A stretch of DNA of 64,000 nucleotides. Origin: Piliocolobus tephrosceles (lineage: Eukaryota > Chordata > Mammalia > Primates > Cercopithecidae). The stretch covers positions 12,484,983 through 12,548,982 of the forward strand of contig NC_045436.1 of NCBI RefSeq assembly GCF_002776525.5, written 5' to 3'. Under the pieces are notes generated by a model, which saw only the letters and a program-made list of their open reading frames with translations, did not search any database and had not been told where the DNA came from. The position numbers and the translations under genes were made by a program. Position 1 is the first letter of the stretch. Each line of letters starts with the position of its first letter. Shown here piece by piece: positions 46,676 through 56,765 of the stretch.

Positions 46676-46850
46676 CTACCTCCTCTTCCTCTCTTCTGTC
46701 CTCTCCCTCTCCTTCTCCTCCTCCTCCTCCTCCTCCTCCTCCTCCTCCTCCTCCTCCTCCTTCTTCTTCTTCTTCTTCTTCTTCTTCTTCTTCTTCTTCG
46801 TCTTCTTTTTTCTTCTTCTTCCTCTTCCTCTTCCTCTTCTTCTTCTCCCC
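46676..46850. repeat. 175-bp homopyrimidine (TCC)n(TTC)n tract
   Basis: Almost pure C/T on the plus strand, with about sixteen TCC units, then about thirteen TTC units, then TTCCTC units. Only two G interruptions (near 46698 and 46800) are seen. Mirror symmetry makes triplex (H-DNA) possible. The Ser/Pro-rich and Glu-rich frames over it are artefacts of the repeat. Confidence 0.95.
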
Positions 46851-47155
46851 AGTCCCTGAGGATGTAAATCGAGCTCTTCAGTTGGGAGAGTGGTCAGGGT
46901 GATAGAGCCCATGGTTTCTCTGCTGGATCTGCTTTGTCTCATTAATGCCTTTCCTCACACTTCCTATGATCAGAGGGAAAAGTCATTACCTTCCTCTCTC
47001 TGTCTTGAATATCACCTTGTTTGCCTCAGCTGCACAAAGATTAAATATTTGTTTCAAGAGTCATGTTAGTTTTCCTAAGTCAGAAAGCATTTTCAGTTTG
47101 CAAAGGAAAAAGAGGGAGTGGGGGATTAACAACAACAAAAAAACCATCAAACTCT
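46851..47155. other. Short unique stretch
   Basis: About 300 bp with no recognised element, between the pyrimidine tract and an LTR-like segment. Confidence 0.35.
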
Positions 47156-47159
47156 GTAA

Positions 47160-47469
47160 AATATTTTAAAGAGGTTTATTCCGACCCAACGTGAGTGACC
47201 ATGCCCAGGGAAAATGGTCTCAAGAGGTCCTGAGAAAGTGTGCCTTAGGCAGTTGGATTCCAGTTTGGTTCTATGAATTTTAAAGGGACAAGAGTTATTA
47301 CAGGCAAAGACATAAATCAACACGTGGAAAGTATATATTGGTTTGACCTGAGAAGGCAAGATATCTTGAAATGAGGGGCTTACAGGTGATAAGTGGATTC
47401 AGAGATTCTCTTATTTGCAATTGGTTAAAGAGGTAAACCTCTGTTTAAAACTTGTAATCAGCAGAAAGG

Positions 47470-47501
<32 letters not shown>

Positions 47502-48170
47502 GAGGTGGAGTCTCGCTCTGTCACCCAGGCTTAAGTGCAGTGGCACAATCTTGACTCACTGCAACCTCCACCTCCTGGGTTCAAGCAATTCTGCTGCCTC
47601 AGCCTCCTGAGTAGCTGAGATTACAGGTGCCCACCACCACACCCAGCTAATTTTTTATATTTTTGGTAGAGACGGGTTTTCATCATGTTGGTCAGGATGG
47701 TCTCAATCTCTTGACCTCATGATCCACCTGCCTCGGCCTCCCAAAGTGCTGAGATTATAGGCGTGAGCCACTGCTCCCAGCCGGAAGTTTTAATTTAAGA
47801 TTAGGATGTCATGTAGTAAAATCAGTGACCTATAGGCATGACTTAACCCTTGCCTTGCATGGCCTAGGGTCTTGTTTATAAGCTGGCATCTTACTGTCAC
47901 AAAGAGTCTGTTTTGTCAGCCTTATGATCTCTGTTTTAACACTAATGCTACTCAGTTTTGTCTAAACTCTAACAGGGATGGCATGTAACAAGGCGTGTTC
48001 AATCTTCCCGTGATGGCCAAGAACTCAGTTTTTCAGATTTCTCTTGGGTCTCCTTGGCCAAGAGGGGGTCTGTTCAGTGAATTGGGGGCTTGGGATTTTA
48101 TTTTTAGTTTAAAGAGGGTGTCGGAAAATCAGGTGACATGCCCCCTTTTTAGTTGTCTTATTCCTGAATC
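47160..48170 (-). mobile_element. ERV LTR-like element, antisense, split by an Alu
   Basis: The left end, tttaaagaggtttatt, is the reverse complement of an AATAAACCTC polyadenylation context. It is followed by gagtgaccatgccc, aagaggtcctgag and tattggtttgacctg. After the Alu (47474-47782) it continues to cttggccaagaggggg. This looks like a long ERV LTR on the minus strand; the subfamily is not assigned. Confidence 0.6.
47474..47782 (-). mobile_element. AluS/Y-like SINE, antisense
   Basis: A T-tail of 28 bases, then gaggtggagtctcgc, both arms, ending in actgctcccagcc. It is flanked by ggaaggttt (47468-47476) and ggaagtttt (47783-47791), a short imperfect target duplication. It splits the LTR-like element. 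Confidence 0.93.
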
Positions 48171-48231
48171 CTCTAAGTCTCTTAAGGCTAGGGTGGGAGG
48201 GAGAGGTATACAGATGCTCTTTATCCTCTTT

Positions 48232-48528
48232 TTTTTTTTTTTTTTTTTTGAGACGGAGTCTTGCTCTGTTGCCCAGGCTAGAGTGCAGTGGCCGGATCTC
48301 AGCTCACCGCAACTTCTGCCTCCTGGGTTCACGCCATTCTCCTGCCTCAGCCTCCCGAGTGGCTGGGACCACAGGCGCCCACCACCTCGCCCGGCTAATT
48401 TTTTGTATTTTTAGTAGAGACGGGGTTTCACCGTGTTAGCCAGGAGGGTCTCGATCTCCTGACCTCGTGATCCGCCCATCTCGGCCTCCCAAAGTGCTGG
48501 GATTACAGGCTTGAGCCACCGCGCCCGG
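48232..48528 (-). mobile_element. Young AluY of cercopithecid (AluYR) type, antisense
   Basis: A CpG-rich full-length antisense Alu ending gccaccgcgcccgg. It is flanked by ctctttatcctcttt at 48217-48231 and 48529-48543, a perfect 15-bp target duplication. ggccggatctcagc, accacctcgcccgg and aggcttgagccacc are the Old World monkey-type positions. The 139-codon frame over it is Alu-derived. Confidence 0.94.
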
Positions 48529-48543
48529 CTCTTTATCCTCTTT

Positions 48544-48961
48544 AGACAAGTTAGCATCGCTGTCTTCCTAGGATCTTTGCTTCTCCAGTGCTCCTGTGAA
48601 AGAATCCCTATTTCATTGTCCCCCTCAGACCCATCTGCAGCTTCCAGATCTTCATAACTTCAGGCATGGAGTATATAGACTTTTTAACTACTCCAAGTTG
48701 GATTTTTACTCTTTCAGGAGGCACAAAAAAATCTTTCTCAGTGTCTGTTAATTCCCTTGTCAAAGAGTTTGTCTGATCACATAGATGGAGAGGTTGAATG
48801 ATAAAAAGTGGCTGAGGTCCCCAGTCTAGGCAATTGCTAGTTCTTACTTTTCTCTGCTCTAAATTACATCACAAAGCATCCCACATTGACTTGATAATAA
48901 ATTGACAATTACAGGCAGCCCACAAAAACAAGTTTCTGCTAATTTGTGAAGATAAGGGTAA
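48544..48961. other. No gene or repeat recognised
   Basis: About 420 bp of unique sequence before the duplicated 117-bp donor segment. Confidence 0.35.
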
Positions 48962-49078
48962 TAAAGCTTGGTAAGTAGCTTCCGTTTTCAAGCCTCTCCT
49001 GTTCATGTCCCCTTAAAACTCTCAGACAGTAACCACTATCACAGAACACAGGACATGTTGATTTGGGACTGATATTTC
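48962..49078. repeat. 117-bp segment copied into a downstream Alu (donor copy)
   Basis: taaagcttggtaag to gggactgatatttc recurs at 50818-50934 with twelve differences (about 90% identity) and no indels. Here it sits in longer contiguous sequence, so it is the likely source. Confidence 0.9.
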
Positions 49079-50084
49079 CAGTTTTTTTATTCCTCATTCT
49101 TATCAGTACAACATTTTTGAGCAAGTATAGGAAAACAGGGATTTTTCACTTCCTCTCTGAAGGTTTGAGTGTTGAAATAAACTGACAATAGATTAATAGG
49201 AGAAAAAGCATACAAATTTGTAAATGTGCAAGTGTGTGTGGGAGCCATGTGACATATGAGACTCAAAAATGGGCTAAAATGAGTAGAATTTAAATAGCAC
49301 CTTCTTCATACAGCAGAGGGAGATGGGGTAATGGAGGCAATTTTGAGGGGTAGTAAATAATTTTTAGGAGAGTTGATTGAGCCCAAAGAACAGACAATAG
49401 TTTGTAAATGATTCTCTTTGGAAATGGAATGGGACAGGTGTGGTAACATTCCTTAGTCTTCCCTCCTACCACATGAGTTTAATGCTCTGGTTAATGAAAT
49501 CTCAGGAAGGCGATTCAAGGCAATTATGTTCCTTCTGAAAGAGCCACAGATAAGGGAACTTCAGAGACAGTGTTCCATCCTGCACTTAGCGGGAGAAATA
49601 AAGGTTAGACAGTCATTGGGTCTGAGGCTGCCTCTAAGGCCTTTTAATTTTTTTTAGTTCTAAGTGCTCAGCACACCAAAGCACCATACTTTGGGATATC
49701 GTTGTCTAAGCCTCAACACAGGCATTCACATATATGGATAGTTATTTATAACACATTAACTACATGTAGTCATAATATATTATATATATGTTAGACCTTT
49801 CACATAAAGTTCAAACATATTTGTAATGTCAGAAAGATGAAATAAATATAAAATAATTTTACTTTTTATTAACAATGCAAAGACACCATTGCTTTCACTA
49901 GCATAATGTACTAACATTTTTAGTGAGTGCAACGTGATTGAATATACTTCATTATTTTGAAAATTCGGATCTATTTTTTAATTTAATTTTTTTCAATATT
50001 TTGTTTTAATGGCTGTCTTAATTAATATAATAGTATTGGAAAATACAAATAGTTAAATAAAATGATTTATGAAAAATTATTCTT
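49079..50084. other. Possible ERV-derived stretch, no gene recognised
   Basis: About 1 kb. Segment 49160-49720 (for example gaaataaactgac and aatagattaataggag) has the flavour of retroviral LTR/UTR sequence, but no ends were found. TA-rich sequence follows. Confidence 0.35.
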
Positions 50085-50374
50085 GGCCAAGTGTGGTGGC
50101 TCACACCTGTAATCCAAGCACTTTGGGAGGCTGAAGTGGAAGGATCTTTCAAGGCCTAGAGTTTGATACCAGTCTGGGCAATACAGTGACACCCCATCTC
50201 CATAAAAAATAATTTAACAAAATTAGCTGGGGGTAGCGGTATGCATCTGTATTCCCAACTACTTGGGAGGCTGAGGCAAGAAGATGGCTTGAGCCCAGGA
50301 GTTTGAGGTTGCAGAGAGCCAAGACTGTGCCACTCCTGGGTGACTGAGTAAGACCCTGTCTTTAAAAGAAAAGG
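50085..50374 (+). mobile_element. AluJ-like SINE
   Basis: A sense Alu, head ggccaagtgtggtgg. The right arm lacks part of the actgcactccagcc segment (gtgccactcctgggtg). It has an A-rich tail and high divergence. Confidence 0.9.
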
Positions 50375-50732
50375 AAAGAAAAATGGTGCCTGATCTTCAA
50401 TCTCAATTGTAATTATGTACATTTTTCAATGAACTTGAGTTAATTAATTTATCTTTCTCTGAAATCAGTCAATGTTTTTGAAAAGTAAACAGAAGTTGTT
50501 GGTTTTAACATTTTTAAGCTTAGGTTCAAAGCCACCTTTTACTGAAGAATAGCATTTAGGAAACACAACTTGGGTGCTAGGTGATGAAGGTTCTTAGAGA
50601 GGTTTTTCAAAGGAGAAGAAATTCTGTGTCCAAGTTTCAAATATGAATACAAGAGTTTGAAAGTAGTAATGTATTTTCAGCAGGAAAAGAACACTTAATG
50701 ATGAAAGCATTTCAAAAAATAAATAAACTGTT
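50375..50732. other. No gene or repeat recognised
   Basis: About 360 bp between two sense Alus. Confidence 0.35.
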
Positions 50733-51170
50733 GGGTTGAGTGTGGTGGCTCATGCCTGTAATCCCAGCACTGTGGGAGGCCGAGGTGGGAGAATCACTTG
50801 AGCCCAGGAATTTAAGATAAGGCTTGATGAGCAGCTTCTGTTTTCAAACCTCACCTGTCCATGTGCCCTTAAAACTCTCAGACAGGAACTACTATCACAG
50901 AACATAGGACATGTTGATTTGGGACTGATATTTCAAATCTTGTCCCCTGGGAAACGTAGGGAGACTCCATCTCCACAAAAATTTAAAAATTAGCTGGCAT
51001 GGTGGTGCACACCTATGGTCCCAGCTACTTGGGGGCTGAGGTAGGAGGATTGATTGAGCCCAGGAGGTCAAGGCTCCAGTGAGCCAAGATCATACCACTG
51101 CTCTCCGTCCTGGCCACAGAGTGAGACCCTATCTCCAAAAATAGAAAATAAATAAATAAAAATAAAAATA
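50733..51170 (+). mobile_element. AluJ-like SINE carrying a foreign 117-bp insert
   Basis: The left arm runs to gcccaggaatttaag and resumes at cccctgggaaacgtag, the normal continuation of an AluJ left arm. Between them lie 117 bp (50818-50934) copied from 48962-49078. The right arm and an (aaat)n tail follow. The insert has no poly(A) or target duplication of its own. Confidence 0.93.
50818..50934. repeat. 117-bp templated insert within an Alu (recipient copy)
   Basis: Aligns end to end with 48962-49078, same orientation, 1.86 kb away. See the Alu entry that contains it. Confidence 0.9.
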
Positions 51171-51530
51171 AAATATTATTGTAAAAGAATCGATTACATT
51201 GTCACTTGTTGAAATATCACTTTTTCTTTGAAAATGTTGGTTAAATGTAATTTATATTTTTCAAAAGGCTCTGCTTAATATCCTACAATTGATGATTATT
51301 TATTACTACCAAAATTGTTGCCAATTTGGAACATAATCTTCTGTAAAACATGTGACTTATTTTAAACTCTTTGAATGTTATGAATTCAATAAATATATGC
51401 TAGAATGAATGATTCAATTACTGAATAATGGAGATAACTGTTAAGTTTTCGTGTGGTGTGAAATAGTTTCAGGGTTCCTCTCCATTATATTACAAACTTT
51501 TGTGATTCATCAATACAGTAGAGGTCTTTA
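51171..51530. other. No gene recognised
   Basis: About 360 bp of AT-rich sequence ending in a run of about 17 A bases (51529-51546). Confidence 0.35.
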
Positions 51531-51584
51531 AAAAAAAAAAAAAAAAGCTAACCACATGATGACATCTTGAAAACGTGAGGTTTA

Positions 51585-51875
51585 GCGGGGCGTGGCGGCT
51601 CACCCTGTAATCTCAACACTGTGGGAGGCTGAGGTGGGTGGATATGAGGTCAGGAGGTCCAGACCAGCCTGGCCAACGTGGCAAAACCCCGTCTCTACCA
51701 AAAGTACAAAAATTAGCCAGGTGTGGTAGTGGGAGCCTGTAATCCCAGCTACTTGGGAGGCTGAGGCAGGAGAATTGATTGAACCTGGGAGGCAGAGGCT
51801 GCGGTGAGCCAATATTGTGCCACTGCACTCCAGCCTGGGGGACAGAGCGTGGCTCTGTCTCAAGAAAAAAAAAAA
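51585..51875 (+). mobile_element. AluS-like SINE with an unusually long flanking duplication
   Basis: A sense Alu, head gcggggcgtggcgg, with an A-tail. Flanks 51546-51584 and 51875-51912 match over about 38 bases (agctaaccacatgatg versus agctaacacattatg and onward to gtgaggttta), and an A-run precedes both copies. Ordinary Alu target duplications are 7-20 bp. Confidence 0.9.
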
Positions 51876-51897
51876 GCTAACACATTATGACATCTTG

Positions 51898-51984
51898 AAA
51901 ATGTGAGGTTTAAAATAGTTTACCGTAAATATTTTCTTTTAAAAATGTGAGATTTAAAATAGGTTACCATAATTATTTTCTTTT
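51898..51984. repeat. 44-bp tandem duplication
   Basis: aaaatgtgaggttta to attttctttt (51898-51940) is repeated as aaaatgtgagattta to attttctttt (51942-51984), with a few substitutions. It overlaps the long Alu flank. Confidence 0.9.
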
Positions 51985-52734
51985 GAATTGGGTAATGAAT
52001 AAATTTTACCTGTAGTGCTTTTTCTGTGTGCTTACTTTGGAATCCTGTTAAAATTCCGGGTAAAAAGTCACCACATTATTGATTACACTTACATAGTTTT
52101 CCTCCTAAAACATTTTACTAAAGAAGTAATTACCATCGAGCTGTATCTTTTCTTATAGTTTTCTTTATGATTCACAAAAACTATTTCTTTATGCATTCCA
52201 AGGTTAATATAAAATACACATTAGTAAAGAATATTATAAACATTAACATTTGACTCAATTTCCATGCTATGAAAAATACTGTAAAATTTGTTCCTGCAAA
52301 AGTCCTTACATACTTTCTATATGCCTTCCAACAATGTTGAAATGCATTTAAGTTTACCACTGCATTATATCTGTGAAATATTCCACCTGTTTTACTATAG
52401 TAGGAAGAACATGTGCCCTCAAACCTGAAAATTACGTAAGAAGATGGAGAGTGACCAGAACAGTGAAAACTAGATCTCAGTGCCAGTGCTAACTGATGAA
52501 ACAGTGGTAGCTGGAATTTCTTTGCTAAGGACACATGCAGGATTGGTAGAATGGTGCTCTGTAGGCATAGTTTAATGTCATGATGTTTAATTAGAAGTTA
52601 TGTCAGTGAGTAGTATTTTAATAAATAACAGTAGCTGAAACATTAATTTTACGGGGTCTGTGGTGAGAATGACTAAGGATAATGACTCAGTTTTATCATA
52701 AACCATTTGACCATGTTCTGGTTGTAATCTAGTC
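51985..52734. other. No gene or repeat recognised
   Basis: About 750 bp. The 117-codon minus frame 52181-52534 matches no family. Confidence 0.4.
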
Positions 52735-52744
52735 CCTATTTTTC

Positions 52745-52745
52745 T

Positions 52746-52777
<32 letters not shown>

Positions 52778-53063
52778 TTGAGATGGAGTCTCGCTCTGTT
52801 GCCCAGGCTTTAGTGCAGTGACGCGATCTCGTCTCACTGAAAGCTCCACCTCCCAGGTTCACACCATTCTCCTGCCTCAGCCTCCTGAGTAGTTGGGACT
52901 ACAGGCACCTGCCACCATGCCGGGCAATTTTTTTATTTTTTATTTTTAGTAGAGACTGGGTTTCAACATGTTTGCTAGGATGGTCTTGATCTCCTGACCT
53001 CGTGATACGCCTGCCTTGGCCTTCCAAAGTGCTGGGATTACAGGCGTGAGCCATCGTGCCCAG
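52745..53063 (-). mobile_element. AluY-like SINE, antisense, with target duplication
   Basis: Flanked by cctatttttc at 52735-52744 and 53064-53073 (perfect 10 bp). The tail is (ttttc)n plus a T-run, and the mid-element T-run is enlarged. ctgacctcgtgat fits AluY. Confidence 0.94.
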
Positions 53064-53073
53064 CCTATTTTTC

Positions 53074-53374
53074 ACTTTATTGTTCGTATCAACAACAGAA
53101 TGACTCTTGCAGCATCTACAGCTCTGTTTATTTTTTGGGTGTAAGAAATAATGGTGGAAATAGTCACCATGTGTCAGGAGCAAGTTTGGGGAACAGCCTA
53201 CTCTCCAAATTTACCACACAGCTGTGTGACATGACAAAATATTAAACCCCAAATCCTTTGTTGTCTCATTATTTTTCCTTCTTGGTATATCCCAGAGGTG
53301 TTGAAGTTCAAATGGGCTGACTTTCACAACAGACCCATGAGAAACATGTCTGACAAATATATGCTCCTTTTTAC
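53074..53374. other. No gene or repeat recognised
   Basis: About 300 bp of unique sequence. Confidence 0.35.
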
Positions 53375-53580
53375 TCGTTCATTCAACCGGTATTAAAGGG
53401 AGCCTAGTCTGTGTCAGCTACCATCTGGCAGTATGTACCATAATAGTGAGCAAAATCAGTATGATCTCATGGAACTAATCATCAAAGGAAAAGTAAGACA
53501 AACGATCACTAGAAAAGCATACATCAAAGAAATGAAAATTATCATATGTGTTATAAAGAAAACATAAAGAAGCATAAAAT
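53375..53580 (-). mobile_element. L2 LINE fragment, antisense
   Basis: cgttcattcaaccgg, then gtctgtgtcagctac and atctcatggaactaatc follow the antisense L2 3' end order. It is strongly diverged. Confidence 0.65.
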
Positions 53581-56500
53581 GCCACATGAATGATCACCGT
53601 TTTAACACTTGTGCCCTATATTTCATGAATATATTGCTTGTTCTTTGTCAAATGAGTGACAGAGTTCTCTCTTAAAGTTGTTAATGCTATCCAACTTACC
53701 TAACTGTAGGAAAGAGGTTCCCGAACAGTGTTCTAGTGAATTTCTGACAAACATGATCTGGAAAAAAACATAAATTTTAACTTTGAAATCCCATTTACGA
53801 TTGTATTGCAAGATCTGCATTGTTGTTGATTTTTATCTTTACCCTCTTTATGTGGCTAGGACAGTAATTCTCAAGAGGTATTACCTGTTGTCAAGTTATG
53901 TTTTGCTTAAATGACATAAAAATGTATATAAATTTTTAAATGCATATATAATGCATATGGAGTAATGAAAATACTGAGAAGTAAATCCATAGGGCTAATG
54001 TTTCTCTTGGGGTAGAATTCATCATCACTAAATTGTACCTTGACAGTTCTTTACCTGCTGGGAATAATGAAGTGCAATTAGTTTTCATTTGTTAATTTTT
54101 AACAATTAAAGATTTTAGAAAAACTTGATTCATTGTAGTCAATGAAGTCTCCTACTGATGCCATGTTTGAGTGGGAAATTTACGTCATCTACCTTAGTTG
54201 AAATAAAGAATAAAAGAAGTCATTATACTTTTGTATACACGGTGTTTCTTCCACCTTTTACTTATTTTTGTGTTTTAGCTATGATAGAATACCTTGGAAA
54301 TGATAGAATAACTGGAGATACTAGGTATAGTGGAAAATAAAGTTGTCAAACTTCAAAATGATATAGATTACTACAGATAGAAGAATATAGATTACTGTAG
54401 ACAATGCGATTATAACTGGGAAACATAAATTAGACCTTCTCAACAGGCTCTTTAGATCAATAAACCATTTTAAAAGCTTTCAAAGCTTTAACTCTTGGAA
54501 GCTTTTAAAATGCTGTGAATCTGAAAATATATATTTTACAATAACCTGAGAGCATCAGTGCAGATTTAGAAGAATGATTCTTAAAGATAGATGATGTCTT
54601 AAAATTGTGTGACAATGCTACATAAGCACATTTTCATACATTTTTAAAGCCATTGATATAAAATGCTGGGTTTTCTTGGTAGGTTGTTTTAAATAACGAA
54701 ACACAACAGACAAGAGAAGTTTTGCACTGAACCTAAGAATGTTTTGGATTCTGAGATGGGTTAGAATAACTAATTTGTTAGCAGAAATTCAGTAAAAAAT
54801 TAAGACCTTGATATCCTTTTAACAAGGACAAAAGAGAAGCTACAAAATGATTTTTAATGGCATTTACAGTCAGACAGCTGGATATATGAAATCTTATTTG
54901 AGAGTCTGAGACTTTACATTCCCAGTGTGATTGGTTGCACTGGAGGTTGAACAAACTGAGGCTTTTAGTGTACCCCAAATTTCAAGAATATTTAAACAGA
55001 AGTAGTCCAAATGTCACATAATTTCAATAAATTTGAACAAAAATTCCTGATAGATATTAAATCATGCTTTCAAGAGTGATTTGAGGCATTGGGACTGTGC
55101 ATGATATGAAGCGGCCTTAAATTTTACACAGTGTGATTGAGACTGATGGAAGCTACAAATTCGCCTTTTCTTCCATTTGCTTAAAACCTCGTTGCCTAAT
55201 AGTTTTGTCCCAAAGCTCCAGACTTGGTCCTGTCATTGAGGATTTCCTGATGCGGTTTCCGTCTCAGCTTCCGCTGGCTCTCAGGTTGTTTACTTGGATT
55301 TTGTGCACCTACATAACACGTTTTTGGGGACTGGTAAAAGTTTATGATATTTTCCCTGTATTACCTCCCTTATTTACTCCTGTGAGCTGGAATTATTTTC
55401 TCTCTTCATGCGTGGCTCTTTGAGAACCTTGGGCTGATCTCTATATTCTAGCAACTCCCCTCAGATCCCCCTTGCTTTGTAATTCACCTGGAGAGTCCTC
55501 TTCTGTTCTAACCATTTACCTGCACCTTCAGATGGAATTTAAAGATTACTTTATCATCTAATCTGCCCTCTTGTGTTTTAAATTAAGTATTGATCTTGGA
55601 ATTTTCTCATGTTATTAACGACTTTATAAATTTCTGACAGTTGGGCTGTAGGCAAATGATGGATTCTGAAACTTCCATTGTTGTTGCTTGACAGTTACAT
55701 TACCAGATGTTTTTTCTACACTTACTCTGTTTCTATTCACCTACATGATGAAAAAGTTTGAAGGCAAGGCTGAAAGGCAAGGCTGAGCTAATAATTGTTG
55801 AAAGACAGCCAGCCAGTTTTTTCCCAAATGGTAGGCATTATTTGGTGAATTCACCAACATCCTTTTTTTCTGACCCTCAGTCACATGGGTTGTTAGCACA
55901 TAAGGTTGAATCTAGTTTTCAAAAGCAGATTCACATCAACAAAACTCCTGACACTGATGTCAGAAAGCCAGAAGTCAAACGTATTAACTTGAGGAGCAGA
56001 GTCATTCTGGTGAATGGGAATTTTCATGTTGGCATGACTGACTTATTCTTTTTCAATGGACTGAAACCAAATCATGATTTAAAATTTTCTTGGGGAGAAC
56101 CAAGAGATAGAATTGTGTGATGAAGTTTTAAATGGGTGAGGCTAAGACAGCTTCATTCACCTATCCCCAGAGAAACTCCTTTGACTATGTAGGTTGACTA
56201 TGACGTTTGTGTCAGTCACTGTTCTCATGTAAGCAGAAAAATAACTAATTGAAAGGCTGTTAGCTGACTCATGGAATCATGAGAAGTTTGGGGAGCCAGG
56301 AGCAGAAAGTGAAGAGGAATAACATGAGGCTGTGCCAGAGCTGTGCTGGGGAACATGGTGAACAGAATATTGCTTCCTGTAGTGAAAGTTGACCTGGGTC
56401 TCTAGAGCTACCAGTGCACTGCCCACAGTGTGGTAACTAAAAACTAAACGGGATGTAGCAGCTCTGTAGCCTCTGCTTCTCAGCATCCTTAACTCTGAAT

Positions 56501-56595
56501 TCCAGGTCTGATGAGTAACAAATTGGCTTGGCCTTCTACCAAGACACATATTGTGTAGCCATCCAGTCATGGAAAAAGATAAATATTGAGTAGCC
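53581..56595. other. Long Alu-free unique stretch, no gene recognised
   Basis: About 3 kb. It contains a long hairpin (54466-54512). Frames 55133-55423 (96 codons) and 55748-56120 (124 codons from ATG) have no recognised domain. Segment 56150-56595 ends in A26 and could be a retrocopy or LTR remnant, but no parent was recognised. Confidence 0.4.
54466..54512. repeat. Long perfect inverted repeat (18-bp RNA stem)
   Basis: cattttaaaagctt (54466-54479) is the exact reverse complement of aagcttttaaaatg (54499-54512). Including one G-U and three further pairs the stem reaches 18 bp, leaving an 11-base loop. It is too short for a typical pre-miRNA and too AT-rich for a terminator. Confidence 0.85.
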
Positions 56596-56621
56596 AAAAA
56601 AAAAAAAAAAAAAAAAAAAAA
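56596..56621. repeat. A26 homopolymer
   Basis: An uninterrupted A-run that does not end a recognised Alu or L1. Confidence 0.95.
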
Positions 56622-56765
56622 TGTGTCAAATGGATTGTGCTGCTACTATTGATGGCACATGTAAGCGAGTTCAGATCTTGCTGCCACCACCCTGATGAAG
56701 TGCTTTTCCCAGCATTCTCCATCAGACTGTTGTGGCAAGAAGACTGGAAACACCTCAGTTCCTAG
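56622..56765. other. Short unique gap before L1
   Basis: About 140 bp, no recognised element. Confidence 0.35.

Noticed and set aside
46666..46942. Pro/Ser-rich and Glu-rich frames
   Set aside because: They are translations of the (TCC)n(TTC)n tract in different frames and carry no coding signal.
47995..48414. A 139-codon plus-strand frame
   Set aside because: Its C-terminal half is translated antisense AluY, and the poly-Phe run comes from the Alu tail. Frames at 6433-6843, 33850-34152, 14896-15159 and 51600-51863 are likewise Alu-derived.
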